DNA of 64,000 nucleotides, taken from Flavivirga aquimarina (GTDB taxonomy: Bacteria; Bacteroidota; Bacteroidia; Flavobacteriales; Flavobacteriaceae). The DNA lies in assembly GCF_030540835.1 (NCBI RefSeq), contig NZ_JAUOEK010000169.1, forward strand, positions 44,598 to 108,597, written 5' to 3'. Numbering within the stretch: position 1 is the stretch's first letter; each line of letters starts with the position of its first letter. A program made the position numbers and the translations under genes. This document shows positions 42,937-52,057 of this stretch, piece after piece. A model generated the notes under the pieces. That model saw only the letters and a list, made by a program, of their open reading frames with translations. It made no database searches and was not told the origin of the DNA.

Positions 42937-43559
42937 TATTGTACAGTAATGGTTTGAGATTCTAAATAATTTAAAGCATTTGGGCCTTCATTAAAAAGTA
43001 AATCTAAAATACTTAGATTAGGTATAAAACCGTGTTTGTCACCAAACACTTGTGTGTAAGTTTCAAAATGTTGAATTGATTCTTTTTTAGCATTTACTAA
43101 GTGTCTGAAGTCTGTTATACCTTCAATTGTTTTTTGATACGTTTTAGATTTTGACGTGTTTAATTCTAATTGTAAACAGTCATAAATGACTTCGAGACAT
43201 TTAAAATTATAATCTAAAATATAGTTGAATTTTGTATGAAACAAAGGTTGTAGTTCATCTTCGTAATATTCAAAAAAAGGCGATGTTCTATAAGCTGAAA
43301 GTAATGATTTCCAATGAAGGCTTTGCCATTTTTCTTCGTTAAAAATTTTTACATCTCGATATTTTTGACGATTCTTTTGCGAATGGATTACTGGAATGTT
43401 TAAAGCAAGTTTCCCGTTAGCACCATAAATATAGGTACGATTTCTATAGGTTTGTTTTAAGAAATTATCATCAACCTCATATATAATGTTCTTTGCTTTT
43501 ACTATGGTAACAAAATGTGCTATGTTAGGAAAGTATGTAGGGTGTATTATGATATTCAT
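42936..43559 (-). CDS. WbqC-like family protein
   Basis: About 207 residues. The N-terminus MNIIIHPTYFPNIAHFVTIV is the family's usual H/Q-P-x-Y-F-P start, so the ATG at 43559 is used rather than the longer frame. Further motifs are DNFLKQTYRNRTYIYGANGKLALNIPV, WQSLHWKSLLSAYRTSPFFEYY and the closing SILDLLFNEGPNALNYL. The name comes from a protein in O-antigen clusters; the enzymatic role is unknown. The start overlaps the TAA of the TPR membrane protein gene by one base. Confidence 0.87.
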   Translation of the reverse strand: MNIIIHPTYFPNIAHFVTIVKAKNIIYEVDDNFLKQTYRNRTYIYGANGKLALNIPVIHSQKNRQKYRDVKIFNEEKWQSLHWKSLLSAYRTSPFFEYYEDELQPLFHTKFNYILDYNFKCLEVIYDCLQLELNTSKSKTYQKTIEGITDFRHLVNAKKESIQHFETYTQVFGDKHGFIPNLSILDLLFNEGPNALNYLESQTITVQ

Positions 43560-44788
43560 TATTTTACTAAAAAGCTTCCGAGCCAAGTATATGCTATAAA
43601 CATAACAGCAATAATTGATCCTATTAATGTTGTTGGATAACTAAAAGCACTTCCCAAAATAGCAATTAATAGCATGACAGAACCATAAATTAAATTAATA
43701 GTCTTGTTGTTTTTCTTGTTTGATAAAACCCCTGCTGTAAAGGGTAAAATTGTAGCAAGGAAAGTTAAACTCAAAATAGTAAAGTAAGTATCATTGGTTA
43801 AAATTGAGTAGGATAACATAATAAAAGAAGAAATTAGTAAAGAAAAAAGTACTTGTCCACTCAACTTTTCTTGTTTGTCTAAAAGATATTTTCCATGATT
43901 ATCTAACATTAGTAGCATATTAGACAAGGGATCCATTACCCAACTTCCTAAGGCAAATAAGAGATAAAGAATAATAAGAGGTATCGCTAAATAAGTTAAT
44001 CCACTTGCAGATAGTATTTTTAATGAAAATCGATAAATAAGGTAAATACCTATTATAAAGATCCACTGATTTTTATCTGACTTATTACCCATCCAAAAGA
44101 CATATCTTAAATAAAGATTATAAATTTTATTTTTAGATTTTACGGCTGTAACCATTCCAGATCTAGCAAATTCTAAGTTAGGGTTTAATGTTAATGACTC
44201 TTTAAAATGAGTCAATGCTTTTTTTATATCGTTGTTCTCTAAATGACTCCATCCAACATTAGCGTGAGAGTGTGCGTCTTCAGGGTTGTCATTTAACAAA
44301 AATTCGATTGAAGAACTTGCTTCTTCTTTTTTATTTAATTTTGTTAATGCAGTTGTTCTTGCATTTAAGCAAAAGATACTTTTTGCATTAATTTTTAGTC
44401 CTTCATTGGCATATTCCAATGCATATTCGAATTTTTTTTGTGAAAGTAAAATGTATGATTTTTGACCAAAGAAATTTTCATCATATGGATTTATTTCTAT
44501 TGCTTTATCAATATTCTTTTCAGCTTCTTTATTATCATTGTTATGTAAATAAATTTGTGATAATAAGAAATAAACGTGTTCATCATTTGGAGCTAAAGAT
44601 CTAAGTTCTAAAGCTAAGCTTAAAGCCTTTTTTATGTTGCTATTTTGGAAAAAGCATTGAGCTAAATAATACTTAGAAGTAAAATTATCAACGTTTTCAG
44701 AAAGAGCTGTTTGAAAATAAGTGATAGCATCTTGGTATCTTCCCATTTCAAAAAGTTGAATACCTCTTTCTAAATTTGGACTATCCAT
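43559..44788 (-). CDS. TPR protein with multi-span membrane domain, partner of the AAA+ gene
   Basis: 409 residues. The N-terminal half (about 1-215) is built of five to six TPR units, for example ALSLALELRSLAPNDEHVYFLLSQIY, AIEINPYDENFFGQKSYILLSQ and the last DIKKALTHFKESLTLNPNLEFARSGM. The C-terminal half has about six hydrophobic spans (from about residue 238) with no loops of note and no catalytic motif. Its start overlaps the TAA of the AAA+ gene by one base, so the two are translationally coupled. It probably anchors the AAA+ protein at the membrane through TPR contacts. The sequence is AT-rich. I do not recognise a named family. Confidence 0.8.
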   Translation of the reverse strand: MDSPNLERGIQLFEMGRYQDAITYFQTALSENVDNFTSKYYLAQCFFQNSNIKKALSLALELRSLAPNDEHVYFLLSQIYLHNNDNKEAEKNIDKAIEINPYDENFFGQKSYILLSQKKFEYALEYANEGLKINAKSIFCLNARTTALTKLNKKEEASSSIEFLLNDNPEDAHSHANVGWSHLENNDIKKALTHFKESLTLNPNLEFARSGMVTAVKSKNKIYNLYLRYVFWMGNKSDKNQWIFIIGIYLIYRFSLKILSASGLTYLAIPLIILYLLFALGSWVMDPLSNMLLMLDNHGKYLLDKQEKLSGQVLFSLLISSFIMLSYSILTNDTYFTILSLTFLATILPFTAGVLSNKKNNKTINLIYGSVMLLIAILGSAFSYPTTLIGSIIAVMFIAYTWLGSFLVK

Positions 44789-46095
44789 TATTTTTTTATT
44801 TTTAAATAAGTTAGGATATCGTCGTAAAGTCCAGACTCATTAGAATATAACGCATAGTTTTTAGCAGAACTAAACCACTCTTTAGTTGATGCTTTCATTT
44901 TTTTGAAAGTTTTTATAATGTCTTTTGTTGATAGAGGCTTTGGCACACCGTCTTTAAATGATTCTTTAAGTTTTTGTTCTATAGCTATATCAATACTTGA
45001 TTTTATATCTGCTCCAGAAAATTCTTTACTTTTCTTTGCAAGTTCATCTAAATCTATATTGCCTATAGGTTTTCCTTTTAGTTCAATATTAAAGATAGAT
45101 TTTCTCGAAATTTCATCAGGTGGAGAAACAAATATTATTCTATCAAAACGTCCTGGTCGTCTAAAAGCAGGGTCTATATACCATGGTGCATTTGTTGCTC
45201 CTAAAACTAAAATACCATCGTTGTCAGATTCTATGCCATCCAATTCTGATAAAAATTGATTAATTACAGTTCTTCCTGCTGTTTTATTAATGTCATTTCT
45301 GTTAGCTCCAAGAGCATCTATTTCATCAATAAAAATAACACAAGGCTTATTTCTTCTAGCTGTTTCAAATATTTCATGTAAATTTTTTTCGGAATTTCCT
45401 AACCACATATCTAGAATATCATTAATGCCAATATTTATAAAGTTAGCATTAATCTCTCCAGCTGTAGCCTTTGCTATATGAGTTTTTCCACATCCTGGCG
45501 GTCCATAAAGCAAAATTCCTCCACCAATTTTTTTCCCATAAGCTTTATAAAGATCTTTGTGTATAAGAGGTTTGATTATCTTTAAATCTATTTCTTCTTT
45601 GACTTTGTCCATACCACCAACATCATTAAAGTTAATAGTGGGCTTTTTCAAAATACTTGATGCATCTTCATCTATAAAATCATAAGACGAATTTCCTCCT
45701 ATTGAAGTTTTAAATAAACTTTCAAAATCTTCGTTTCTGTATTTGTTATTAATGGATAAGATATTTTGATAGATAGAAAGGGCACTAGAATGGTTATTTT
45801 GTTTAAGTAAACAATGACAATAAAGTTCAAGGTAATCTATATTATTACTCTTTTCTATAAGTTCTTCTAGGATTACTTCTGTTAAGTTATATTTAGATTG
45901 GTTAAAATAACATTTAGCTAAAAGAAATTTATATTTGCTTTTTGGTTCTTTGTCAAGAATTTGAATTAAATGATCCTCAGCTTTAATATAGTTTAAATTA
46001 TTAATATAAATTTTTGCTACCTGTAACCTTAATTCTATGTTATCAGGAGAAAACTCTAGAGCTTTAAGAAGGCTTTCTAATAAAGAATTGTCCAT
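44788..46095 (-). CDS. TPR-AAA+ ATPase of the classic/meiotic clade
   Basis: 435 residues. The N-terminal 120 residues form three to four TPR-like helical repeats (PDNIELRLQVAKIYINNLNY, PKSKYKFLLAKCYFNQSKY). A classic AAA module follows: NFNDVGGMDKVKEEI, Walker A GPPGCGKT (198-205), Walker B IFIDEIDALG with D257 and E258, sensor-1 N302 in GATNAP, and arginine fingers in FRRPGRFDR (312-319). The pore loop reads NDILDMWLGNSEKN. The tail KEWFSSAKNYALYSNESGLYDDI resembles Vps4/katanin-type C-termini. It looks like a single-ring unfoldase or remodeller, not a protease. It lies between lepB and wbqC-like genes. Confidence 0.88.
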   Translation of the reverse strand: MDNSLLESLLKALEFSPDNIELRLQVAKIYINNLNYIKAEDHLIQILDKEPKSKYKFLLAKCYFNQSKYNLTEVILEELIEKSNNIDYLELYCHCLLKQNNHSSALSIYQNILSINNKYRNEDFESLFKTSIGGNSSYDFIDEDASSILKKPTINFNDVGGMDKVKEEIDLKIIKPLIHKDLYKAYGKKIGGGILLYGPPGCGKTHIAKATAGEINANFINIGINDILDMWLGNSEKNLHEIFETARRNKPCVIFIDEIDALGANRNDINKTAGRTVINQFLSELDGIESDNDGILVLGATNAPWYIDPAFRRPGRFDRIIFVSPPDEISRKSIFNIELKGKPIGNIDLDELAKKSKEFSGADIKSSIDIAIEQKLKESFKDGVPKPLSTKDIIKTFKKMKASTKEWFSSAKNYALYSNESGLYDDILTYLKIKK

Positions 46096-46110
46096 ATATT
46101 TATCCTACGT

Positions 46111-47688
46111 TTAAGCTTTTTTACGTGCTCTCCATTTGTTAAACCCAATCCATCCAAATAATAAAACAAGAAATGGAATAAAATAAGATGTCGCCTTACC
46201 ACTACCACTTACTGTGGTAAAGAAACGTTCCCAACGAGGATTTTTTATACCATCCCAACTCATCCAAATGAATACTGGTTTACCTACTACATGGTCAAAA
46301 GGGACAAATCCCCATGCACGTGCATCAATAGAGTTATGACGGTTGTCTCCCATCATCCAATAATAATTTTGTTTAAAGGTATAAGTGTTTGCTACTTCAC
46401 CGTTTATTAAAATCTGATTATCCTTAACCTGCAGTGTATTACACTCATACTCTGTAATGACACGCTTATATAATGGCAACACGTCTAAATTTATATCAAT
46501 AGTTTTTCCTTCTTCGGGGATATATAGTGGGCCAAAGAAATCAACGTTCCATTTATAATTTGGATTGTGTGGAAAAACATTTGGGTCTCTTACGCCTTTT
46601 TTCTGCTTTATAGGGGTTATACTTGCAACGTTTGGATGGTTTTTAAACTTAGCTAAAGCTTCGTCTGAAATAGCAGAAAAATGGTAAGTATTTTGATCGT
46701 TTATTATTCTAAAGTCATCCGTTATATCATATCGTTTTTTAAGATATGCCTGGCTAAATTGATTTGTTTTTGGTTGTACAAAGTAGCTAAATTGTAAATG
46801 CGCTCTGTCTGGTAGCTCATTTTGCTTACCATTTATATATACATAACCATTTCGAATTTCTAATGAATCACCAGCAACGGCAACACATCTCTTTACTAAA
46901 TTGGTTTTTTTGTCTATAGGCTTATAATAATTTCTATCTGGACGAAAATTATTCATATCCAGTAAAGTGTCTGCCGGTTGATTAAAAACGACTATTTCAT
47001 TTCTGTCTATTTTTTCAAAACCGGGAAACCTTAAATAAGGTAATTGGAGTTTATTTATCCAAGAGGTTTTTCTTTCTTCAAAATTATCGTTAAATAAATA
47101 TGATTTTGTTCCTAGTTTAGGAATGGTATCATGCACCATAGGAGCTCCAACAGTTGTCATAGGTATTCTAGCACCATAATGAAATTTACTTACGAAAAGA
47201 AAATCACCAACTAACAAAGATTTTTCTAGTGAGGATGATGGTATTGTAAAGGGTTGTATAAAATATGTATGAACTATTGTTGCAGCAACAATAGCGAATA
47301 AAATAGAACTCACCCAATCTCCTGCAGATGTTTTTGGTTGTAAATTACGATTTTCAATATGGCTAACATCTGCTATATAATTTAAATAGTAATTGTAAAA
47401 ACCAAAAGTTATAATGGCTAAAAAAGTATCCATAGGCGAATTTTTACCAAAACTTCTGGCAGTTTCAACCCATACAACAGGAAACATGATTAGGTTTACT
47501 ATTGGTAAAAATAATAAGATAACCCACCACCATGGGCGTTTTATTATTTTCATTAAAACGACACCGTTATAAACAGGTACAAAAGCTTCCCAAGCTTGTC
47601 TACCAGCTTTTATGTATAGTTTCCACGTACCTAAACCATGTATTACTTGTATAATCAATATGAATATAAGCCATTGCGAAAGCGTCAT
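46111..47688 (-). CDS. lepB: Signal peptidase I with N-terminal DUF5684 domain
   Basis: 525 residues. Type I signal peptidase cleaves signal peptides at the outer face of the inner membrane. Residues 1-105 are a DUF5684-type membrane region (AGRQAWEAFVPVYNGVVLMKI). After another span comes the catalytic serine in IPSSSLEKSLLVGD (S153; methionine of the common SGSM is replaced by leucine) and the general-base lysine in LVKRCVAVAGDS (K266). The large middle insert (about 280-400) is typical of Bacteroidota. The terminal MMGDNRHNSIDARAWGFVP is the box E region. A final membrane span lies near the C-terminus. Confidence 0.95.
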   Translation of the reverse strand: MTLSQWLIFILIIQVIHGLGTWKLYIKAGRQAWEAFVPVYNGVVLMKIIKRPWWWVILLFLPIVNLIMFPVVWVETARSFGKNSPMDTFLAIITFGFYNYYLNYIADVSHIENRNLQPKTSAGDWVSSILFAIVAATIVHTYFIQPFTIPSSSLEKSLLVGDFLFVSKFHYGARIPMTTVGAPMVHDTIPKLGTKSYLFNDNFEERKTSWINKLQLPYLRFPGFEKIDRNEIVVFNQPADTLLDMNNFRPDRNYYKPIDKKTNLVKRCVAVAGDSLEIRNGYVYINGKQNELPDRAHLQFSYFVQPKTNQFSQAYLKKRYDITDDFRIINDQNTYHFSAISDEALAKFKNHPNVASITPIKQKKGVRDPNVFPHNPNYKWNVDFFGPLYIPEEGKTIDINLDVLPLYKRVITEYECNTLQVKDNQILINGEVANTYTFKQNYYWMMGDNRHNSIDARAWGFVPFDHVVGKPVFIWMSWDGIKNPRWERFFTTVSGSGKATSYFIPFLVLLFGWIGFNKWRARKKA

Positions 47689-47752
47689 AATTTTATTTTT
47701 AATTTTTTATTAGTAGCTAAACTCATAAATGCTGTTACAAACTCATTAAGTT

Positions 47753-48457
47753 TTAACCAATATTTAACACATCTTTCATTGTGAATACTCCAGTTTTTCC
47801 TGCAATCCATTCGGCTGCAATTACAGCGCCTAATGCAAAACCTTGCCTTGTATGTGCTATATGTTCTATAGAAATTGAATCTACCTCACTTTCGTAGTTA
47901 ACAGTATGTGTTCCTGGGACATTTTCAATGCGTTTTGCAATTATTGGAACTATTTTTTCGCCATTTTCGTTTAATTTCCAGTTGTCATAACCGCTATGTT
48001 GCGAAATAATATCGTTTGCTAAAGAAATGGCTGTTCCACTAGGAGCATCCAGTTTTTGCGTATGATGAATTTCTTCCATACTAACATTGTACTGTTTAAG
48101 TGTACTCATCATTTTTGCAAGCGTTTTATTAAGCTCGAAAAATATGTTAACACCTAAACTATAATTGGACGTATAAATAAATGCGCCTTTTTTCTCTTGG
48201 CACAAAGCGACTGCTTTATCGTAATTGTCTAACCAACCCGTTGTTCCTGAAATAACAGGTACTTGATTGTTTATACAGTTAGATATATTATTAAATGCTT
48301 CTGTTGGAATACTAAAATCTATAGCGACATCAGCTTTTGTAATGTCGTAATCTTTATCATCTTTGTCAACAGTCAATACAATGTTATGGCCTCGTTTAAT
48401 AGCAATTTGCTCAATGGTTTTTCCCATTTTTCCGTACCCTAGTAAAGCTATATTCAT
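47753..48457 (-). CDS. dapB: 4-hydroxy-tetrahydrodipicolinate reductase
   Basis: 234 residues. DapB reduces the product of DapA in lysine and diaminopimelate synthesis. The NAD(P)-binding LLGYGKMGKTIEQIA, the ISGTTGW motif, SNYSLGVNIFFELNK, the active-site EIHHTQKLDAPSGTAISLA with its catalytic lysine-containing segment, and HTRQGFALGAVIAAEW are all present. Length is at the short end of normal, as in other Bacteroidota. It directly abuts the DUF5683 gene upstream. Confidence 0.96.
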   Translation of the reverse strand: MNIALLGYGKMGKTIEQIAIKRGHNIVLTVDKDDKDYDITKADVAIDFSIPTEAFNNISNCINNQVPVISGTTGWLDNYDKAVALCQEKKGAFIYTSNYSLGVNIFFELNKTLAKMMSTLKQYNVSMEEIHHTQKLDAPSGTAISLANDIISQHSGYDNWKLNENGEKIVPIIAKRIENVPGTHTVNYESEVDSISIEHIAHTRQGFALGAVIAAEWIAGKTGVFTMKDVLNIG

Positions 48458-49075
48458 TTAAAATTTAAAGTTTAAAGTTAATCCGAGATTGCTCGATGCA
48501 TCAAATTCGTTAAATCTATAATGAGGTGCCAGCGATAAATTTTCATCTACATTATATTGCATTAAATGGGCATCTACATTAGCATCAATTATATTTAAGG
48601 CATAAATCCCGAGTGTTACTAATAATGAAATTTCTTTGTTTTTTCTATAGAATTCTTGAGCTCGTTCTAAATTTTCTGTAGTAACTCTTGGTGTTGTTAA
48701 TTGTTCGCCATTAGAAAAATAGAACTCATCATCTGTAAAACCTGCTAATCTCCTCTTGTAAGCATCTCTATACCTGTTGTATTCTTTATTGTTCGTTATA
48801 TAAAAATAAACTCCTGTACCAATAGCTCCATAAACTAATGGGATTTTCCAATACTTTTTATTGTAGGCTTGTCCAAGTCCTGGAAGTACAGCAGAATAGA
48901 AAGCTGCTTTAGCTGGGGATAAAGGGTTGATAGGTTTTTTAATTTCTATAATAGAATCTATAATGACTTCTTTTGGAAGTTTTTTTGTTTTCTTATCTTT
49001 TTCTTGTGCTGTTGCTGAAAAACAAAATAAAAAGGCAAAGATACTTACTATTAGAAATTTATTTAGCACTCTCAA
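48458..49075 (-). CDS. DUF5683 exported membrane protein
   Basis: 205 residues. A signal peptide (LNKFLIVSIFAFLFCFSATAQ) precedes LSPAKAAFYSAVLPGLGQAYNKKYWKIPLVYGAIGTG, the family's hallmark glycine-rich hairpin of two membrane or amphipathic segments. The remainder is polar with a second hydrophobic stretch (ISLLVTLGIYALNIIDANVDA) and ends in a beta-like tail. Its position between parB and dapB is, as I recall, conserved in flavobacteria. It overlaps the parB stop by 17 bases. No function known. Confidence 0.85.
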   Translation of the reverse strand: MRVLNKFLIVSIFAFLFCFSATAQEKDKKTKKLPKEVIIDSIIEIKKPINPLSPAKAAFYSAVLPGLGQAYNKKYWKIPLVYGAIGTGVYFYITNNKEYNRYRDAYKRRLAGFTDDEFYFSNGEQLTTPRVTTENLERAQEFYRKNKEISLLVTLGIYALNIIDANVDAHLMQYNVDENLSLAPHYRFNEFDASSNLGLTLNFKF

Positions 49076-49976
49076 CTAATTTTTTAATACGATTAAAGTC
49101 TTCTTCTGAATGAAATGGAATAGTAATTTTTCCTTTTCCGTTTTTAGAGACTTTAACGTCAATTTTATGTCCAAAGTATTCAGAAAATGTATTAATACCT
49201 TTTTTTATGTATTTTGGAGCGTCTTCGTTGCTCTCTTTTTCTTTTTTAGATGTGGTTTTTACTTCTTGGGTTTCATTGAAGTTACGAACCATATTTTCGG
49301 TTTCTCTAACAGATAATTTATCAGATAATATTTTTTCGTAAATATCCAGTTGAATGGTTGTGTCTTCAATGTTAATAATAGCACGTCCGTGTCCCATAGA
49401 AATAAAACCATCTCGCATTCCGGTTTGGATGATTGGATCAAGTTTTAATAGGCGCAGGTAATTTGCGATTGTAGAGCGTTTTTTTCCAACACGTTCGCTC
49501 ATTTGTTCTTGTGTTAAATTGATTTCGTCAATTAAACGTTGGTATGACAAAGCAATTTCTATAGGATCTAAGTCTTGACGTTGAATGTTTTCAACTAATG
49601 CCATTTCTAACGATTCCTGATCGTTAGCGATTCTAATATATGCAGGAATAGTTTTTAACCCAATTAATTTTGAAGCTCTAAAACGACGTTCTCCTGAAAC
49701 TAATTGATAGCTGTTAAAATCTAACTTCCTAACAGTAATAGGTTGAATAATACCTAATTCTTTTATAGATGACGCTAATTCGCGTAATGATTCTTCACTA
49801 AAATTAGTACGTGGTTGAAAAGGATTAACCTCAATACATTCAATATCTAACTCAACGATATTCCCAATAACTTTATCGGCATTTTTATCTTTTACCGACT
49901 TAATATCGTTATCTGGGTCTTGTAATAAAGCAGATAAACCTCTTCCTAAAGCCTGTTTTTTGGTTGCCTTAGCCAT
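49059..49976 (-). CDS. parB: Chromosome-partitioning protein ParB
   Basis: 305 residues. The N-terminal CTP-binding nuclease-like domain has FQPRTNFSEESLRELASSIKELGIIQPITV and the GERRFRAS motif. The helix-turn-helix that recognises parS is ENIQRQDLDPIEIALSYQRLI through EQMSERVGKKRSTIANYLRLLKL. The C-terminal dimerisation segment is IKVSKNGKGKITIPFHSEEDFNRI-like. Length is normal. It follows parA at five bases. I did not see a clear parS site nearby. Confidence 0.96.
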   Translation of the reverse strand: MAKATKKQALGRGLSALLQDPDNDIKSVKDKNADKVIGNIVELDIECIEVNPFQPRTNFSEESLRELASSIKELGIIQPITVRKLDFNSYQLVSGERRFRASKLIGLKTIPAYIRIANDQESLEMALVENIQRQDLDPIEIALSYQRLIDEINLTQEQMSERVGKKRSTIANYLRLLKLDPIIQTGMRDGFISMGHGRAIINIEDTTIQLDIYEKILSDKLSVRETENMVRNFNETQEVKTTSKKEKESNEDAPKYIKKGINTFSEYFGHKIDVKVSKNGKGKITIPFHSEEDFNRIKKLVESAK

Positions 49977-49981
49977 ATAAT

Positions 49982-50746
49982 TTAAGTGTTTTTATTGATG
50001 ATTTCTTTAGCCAAACTTAAGTAATTGTCGGCACCTTTACTACCGGCATCATAGTTAATTATACTTTCTCCATAACTAGGAGCCTCACTTAGTCGTACAT
50101 TACGCTGAATAATGGTTTGAAACACCATGTTGTTAAAATGTTTTTGAACTTCTTCAACGACTTGATTAGACAATCTTAATCGAGCATCGTACATAGTAAG
50201 CAGTAGGCCTTCAATATCTAATTTGGGGTTATGTATTTTCTGAACACTTTTTATAGTGTTTAATAATTTCCCTAAACCTTCCAATGCAAAATATTCACAC
50301 TGTATAGGAATTACTACAGCGTCTGCTGCTGTTAATGCATTTAATGTAAGCAGACCTAAAGACGGAGCACAATCAATTAAAATATAATCGTAATCATTTT
50401 TAATTTCTGTCAGTGTCTCTTTTAACATGTATTCACGTGCTTTTTTATCAACAAGTTCTATTTCAATAGCAACTAAGTCTATATGTGCAGGAATAATGTC
50501 TAGGTTAGGTGTTTCGGTTTTCATTATGGCATCTCTAATAGAAGTAGAGTGTTCTAGTAGTTGGTAGGTTCCTATTTCTACAGATTCTACATCTATTCCG
50601 ATTCCAGATGTTGCATTTGCTTGAGGGTCAGCATCAATAAGTAATACCTTTTTTTCCAGCACGCCAAGCGATGCCGCTAGATTTATAGATGTTGTCGTTT
50701 TGCCAACACCTCCTTTTTGATTAGCAATTGCTATAATTTTACCCAT
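49982..50746 (-). CDS. parA: Chromosome-partitioning ATPase ParA (Soj)
   Basis: 254 residues. A deviant Walker A, NQKGGVGKTTTSINLAASLG, opens the protein; DADPQANATSGIGID (Walker A' region) and YILIDCAPSLGLLTLNAL (Walker B) follow. ParA uses ATP-dependent DNA binding with ParB to segregate chromosome origins. It is paired with parB in the usual way. About 120 bases upstream lies a second ParA-like gene, 50865-51938, in the same direction; the two share most of the ATPase sequence. Confidence 0.96.
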   Translation of the reverse strand: MGKIIAIANQKGGVGKTTTSINLAASLGVLEKKVLLIDADPQANATSGIGIDVESVEIGTYQLLEHSTSIRDAIMKTETPNLDIIPAHIDLVAIEIELVDKKAREYMLKETLTEIKNDYDYILIDCAPSLGLLTLNALTAADAVVIPIQCEYFALEGLGKLLNTIKSVQKIHNPKLDIEGLLLTMYDARLRLSNQVVEEVQKHFNNMVFQTIIQRNVRLSEAPSYGESIINYDAGSKGADNYLSLAKEIINKNT

Positions 50747-50864
50747 GAAATGATTTGGTTTTGGTTATATTTTTATAAATTTTGTTATAAGAAAATATGA
50801 GCGAAAGGTAATGATTTTTGATAAAAAAACGACATTAAATTATGTTTAATAGTGACTATTAAGC

Positions 50865-51938
50865 TTAATTAATTCTAAATGTCGAGAGTTTATAATTTAT
50901 AATTTTTCCATTTTCAAAATATAAATACAAATAATTTTTTTTAATAAGACTAAATGACGTAGTTGTTCTGTACATCCATACGTTTGAATGGATATCATTA
51001 TAAGAAAACCCTAATACATTATTTATTTCATCTTTTCTTAAACCAATTAAATGGCTATAATCTTCATCTATATTGTTCTTTTTTAACTTATTTAAATTAA
51101 TAATATAGTCAACATCTTCCGTGTCGTGTGTTAATATCTTAGTCAGATCTTTTTCAAGCTTCTGGTCTGTTAATTCATTTGTGTTTTTTTTGATTAATTC
51201 TAACCCTAAATTTAAATAATTTTCGGATCCAATACAATTAGGGTTGTATTTGATAATACTTAATCCATAACTTGGTGCTTCACTTAGTGTAATATTTCGT
51301 TGTATCACCGTATTAAAAACCATAGATTCAAAATGTTTAATTAATTCTTCCCGTAATTGATTGGATATGTTTGTTCTTGAATCGTACATGGTAATTAATA
51401 AGCCTTCAATATCAATATTCGGATTCGATGTTTTTTTTATACTTTTTATAGTTCTTAGTAGTTTGTTTAAACCTTCTAAAGCATAAAATTCACACTGTAC
51501 TGGTATAATTACCGAATGGGACGCTGTTAATGCGTTAAGAGTTAATAATCCGAATGAAGGCGAGCAGTCAATAAGAATGTATTCATAGTTTTCTATAATA
51601 TTAGCAAGTGCTCTTTTTAGCTTAAATAGATCAATAGATTTGGATTTATTTACTTCTATAGATGCTAGGCGTATGTTAGAAGGTATAAAATCAAAATGTG
51701 CCGAATCCGGTTTAACTATATTATATTTAGGTTTAAACGTATTGGTGAAAAAACTTAAGCTGCTGTATTTAATATCTAAAGGAACAAGACCTACACCAGA
51801 AGTAGCATTTGCTTGTGGGTCTAAGTCTATTAAAAGCACTTTTTTTTCAAGGATACCTAAAGTATCTGCCAAGTTTATAGCAGTAGTGGTTTTGCCAACG
51901 CCACCTTTTTGGTTAGCTATTGCAATGATTTTGCTCAT
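50865..51938 (-). CDS. ParA paralogue with a C-terminal extension
   Basis: 357 residues. The first 250 match the chromosomal ParA next door almost motif for motif: NQKGGVGKTTTAINLADTLG, LDPQANATSGVG, YILIDCSPSFGLLTLNALT and QRNITLSEAPSYGLSIIKY. The remaining 100 residues are new. A charged segment (TDQKLEKDLTKIL) leads to a small compact region, SHLIGLRKDEINNVLGFSYND, and then beta-like strands WMYRTTTSFSLIKKNYLYLYFENGK. This end resembles short adaptor or envelope domains built around a strand hairpin. The gene is noticeably AT-rich. It could arise by duplication of parA or by acquisition from a mobile element. No ParB partner is adjacent. Confidence 0.88.
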   Translation of the reverse strand: MSKIIAIANQKGGVGKTTTAINLADTLGILEKKVLLIDLDPQANATSGVGLVPLDIKYSSLSFFTNTFKPKYNIVKPDSAHFDFIPSNIRLASIEVNKSKSIDLFKLKRALANIIENYEYILIDCSPSFGLLTLNALTASHSVIIPVQCEFYALEGLNKLLRTIKSIKKTSNPNIDIEGLLITMYDSRTNISNQLREELIKHFESMVFNTVIQRNITLSEAPSYGLSIIKYNPNCIGSENYLNLGLELIKKNTNELTDQKLEKDLTKILTHDTEDVDYIINLNKLKKNNIDEDYSHLIGLRKDEINNVLGFSYNDIHSNVWMYRTTTSFSLIKKNYLYLYFENGKIINYKLSTFRIN

Positions 51939-52057
51939 TAGTTATTAGATAGGGGAAAGTAAAAATACAATTATTTATTAGGAATTAAAACAGAATTTAC
52001 TGATAATTCATATAAAAAAATGGTATTAACTTACAAAAACCTCTTTACCAACAACTT

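Noticed and set aside
44788..46095. AAA+ protein as a proteasome-like or FtsH protease
   Set aside because: No zinc-protease HExxH motif and no C-terminal proteasome-docking HbYX tail is visible. The tail resembles Vps4/katanin remodellers.
49059..51938. A plasmid-type partition locus
   Set aside because: The parAB genes sit among core genes (dapB, lepB) and match the chromosomal type. Only the extra ParA is unusual.
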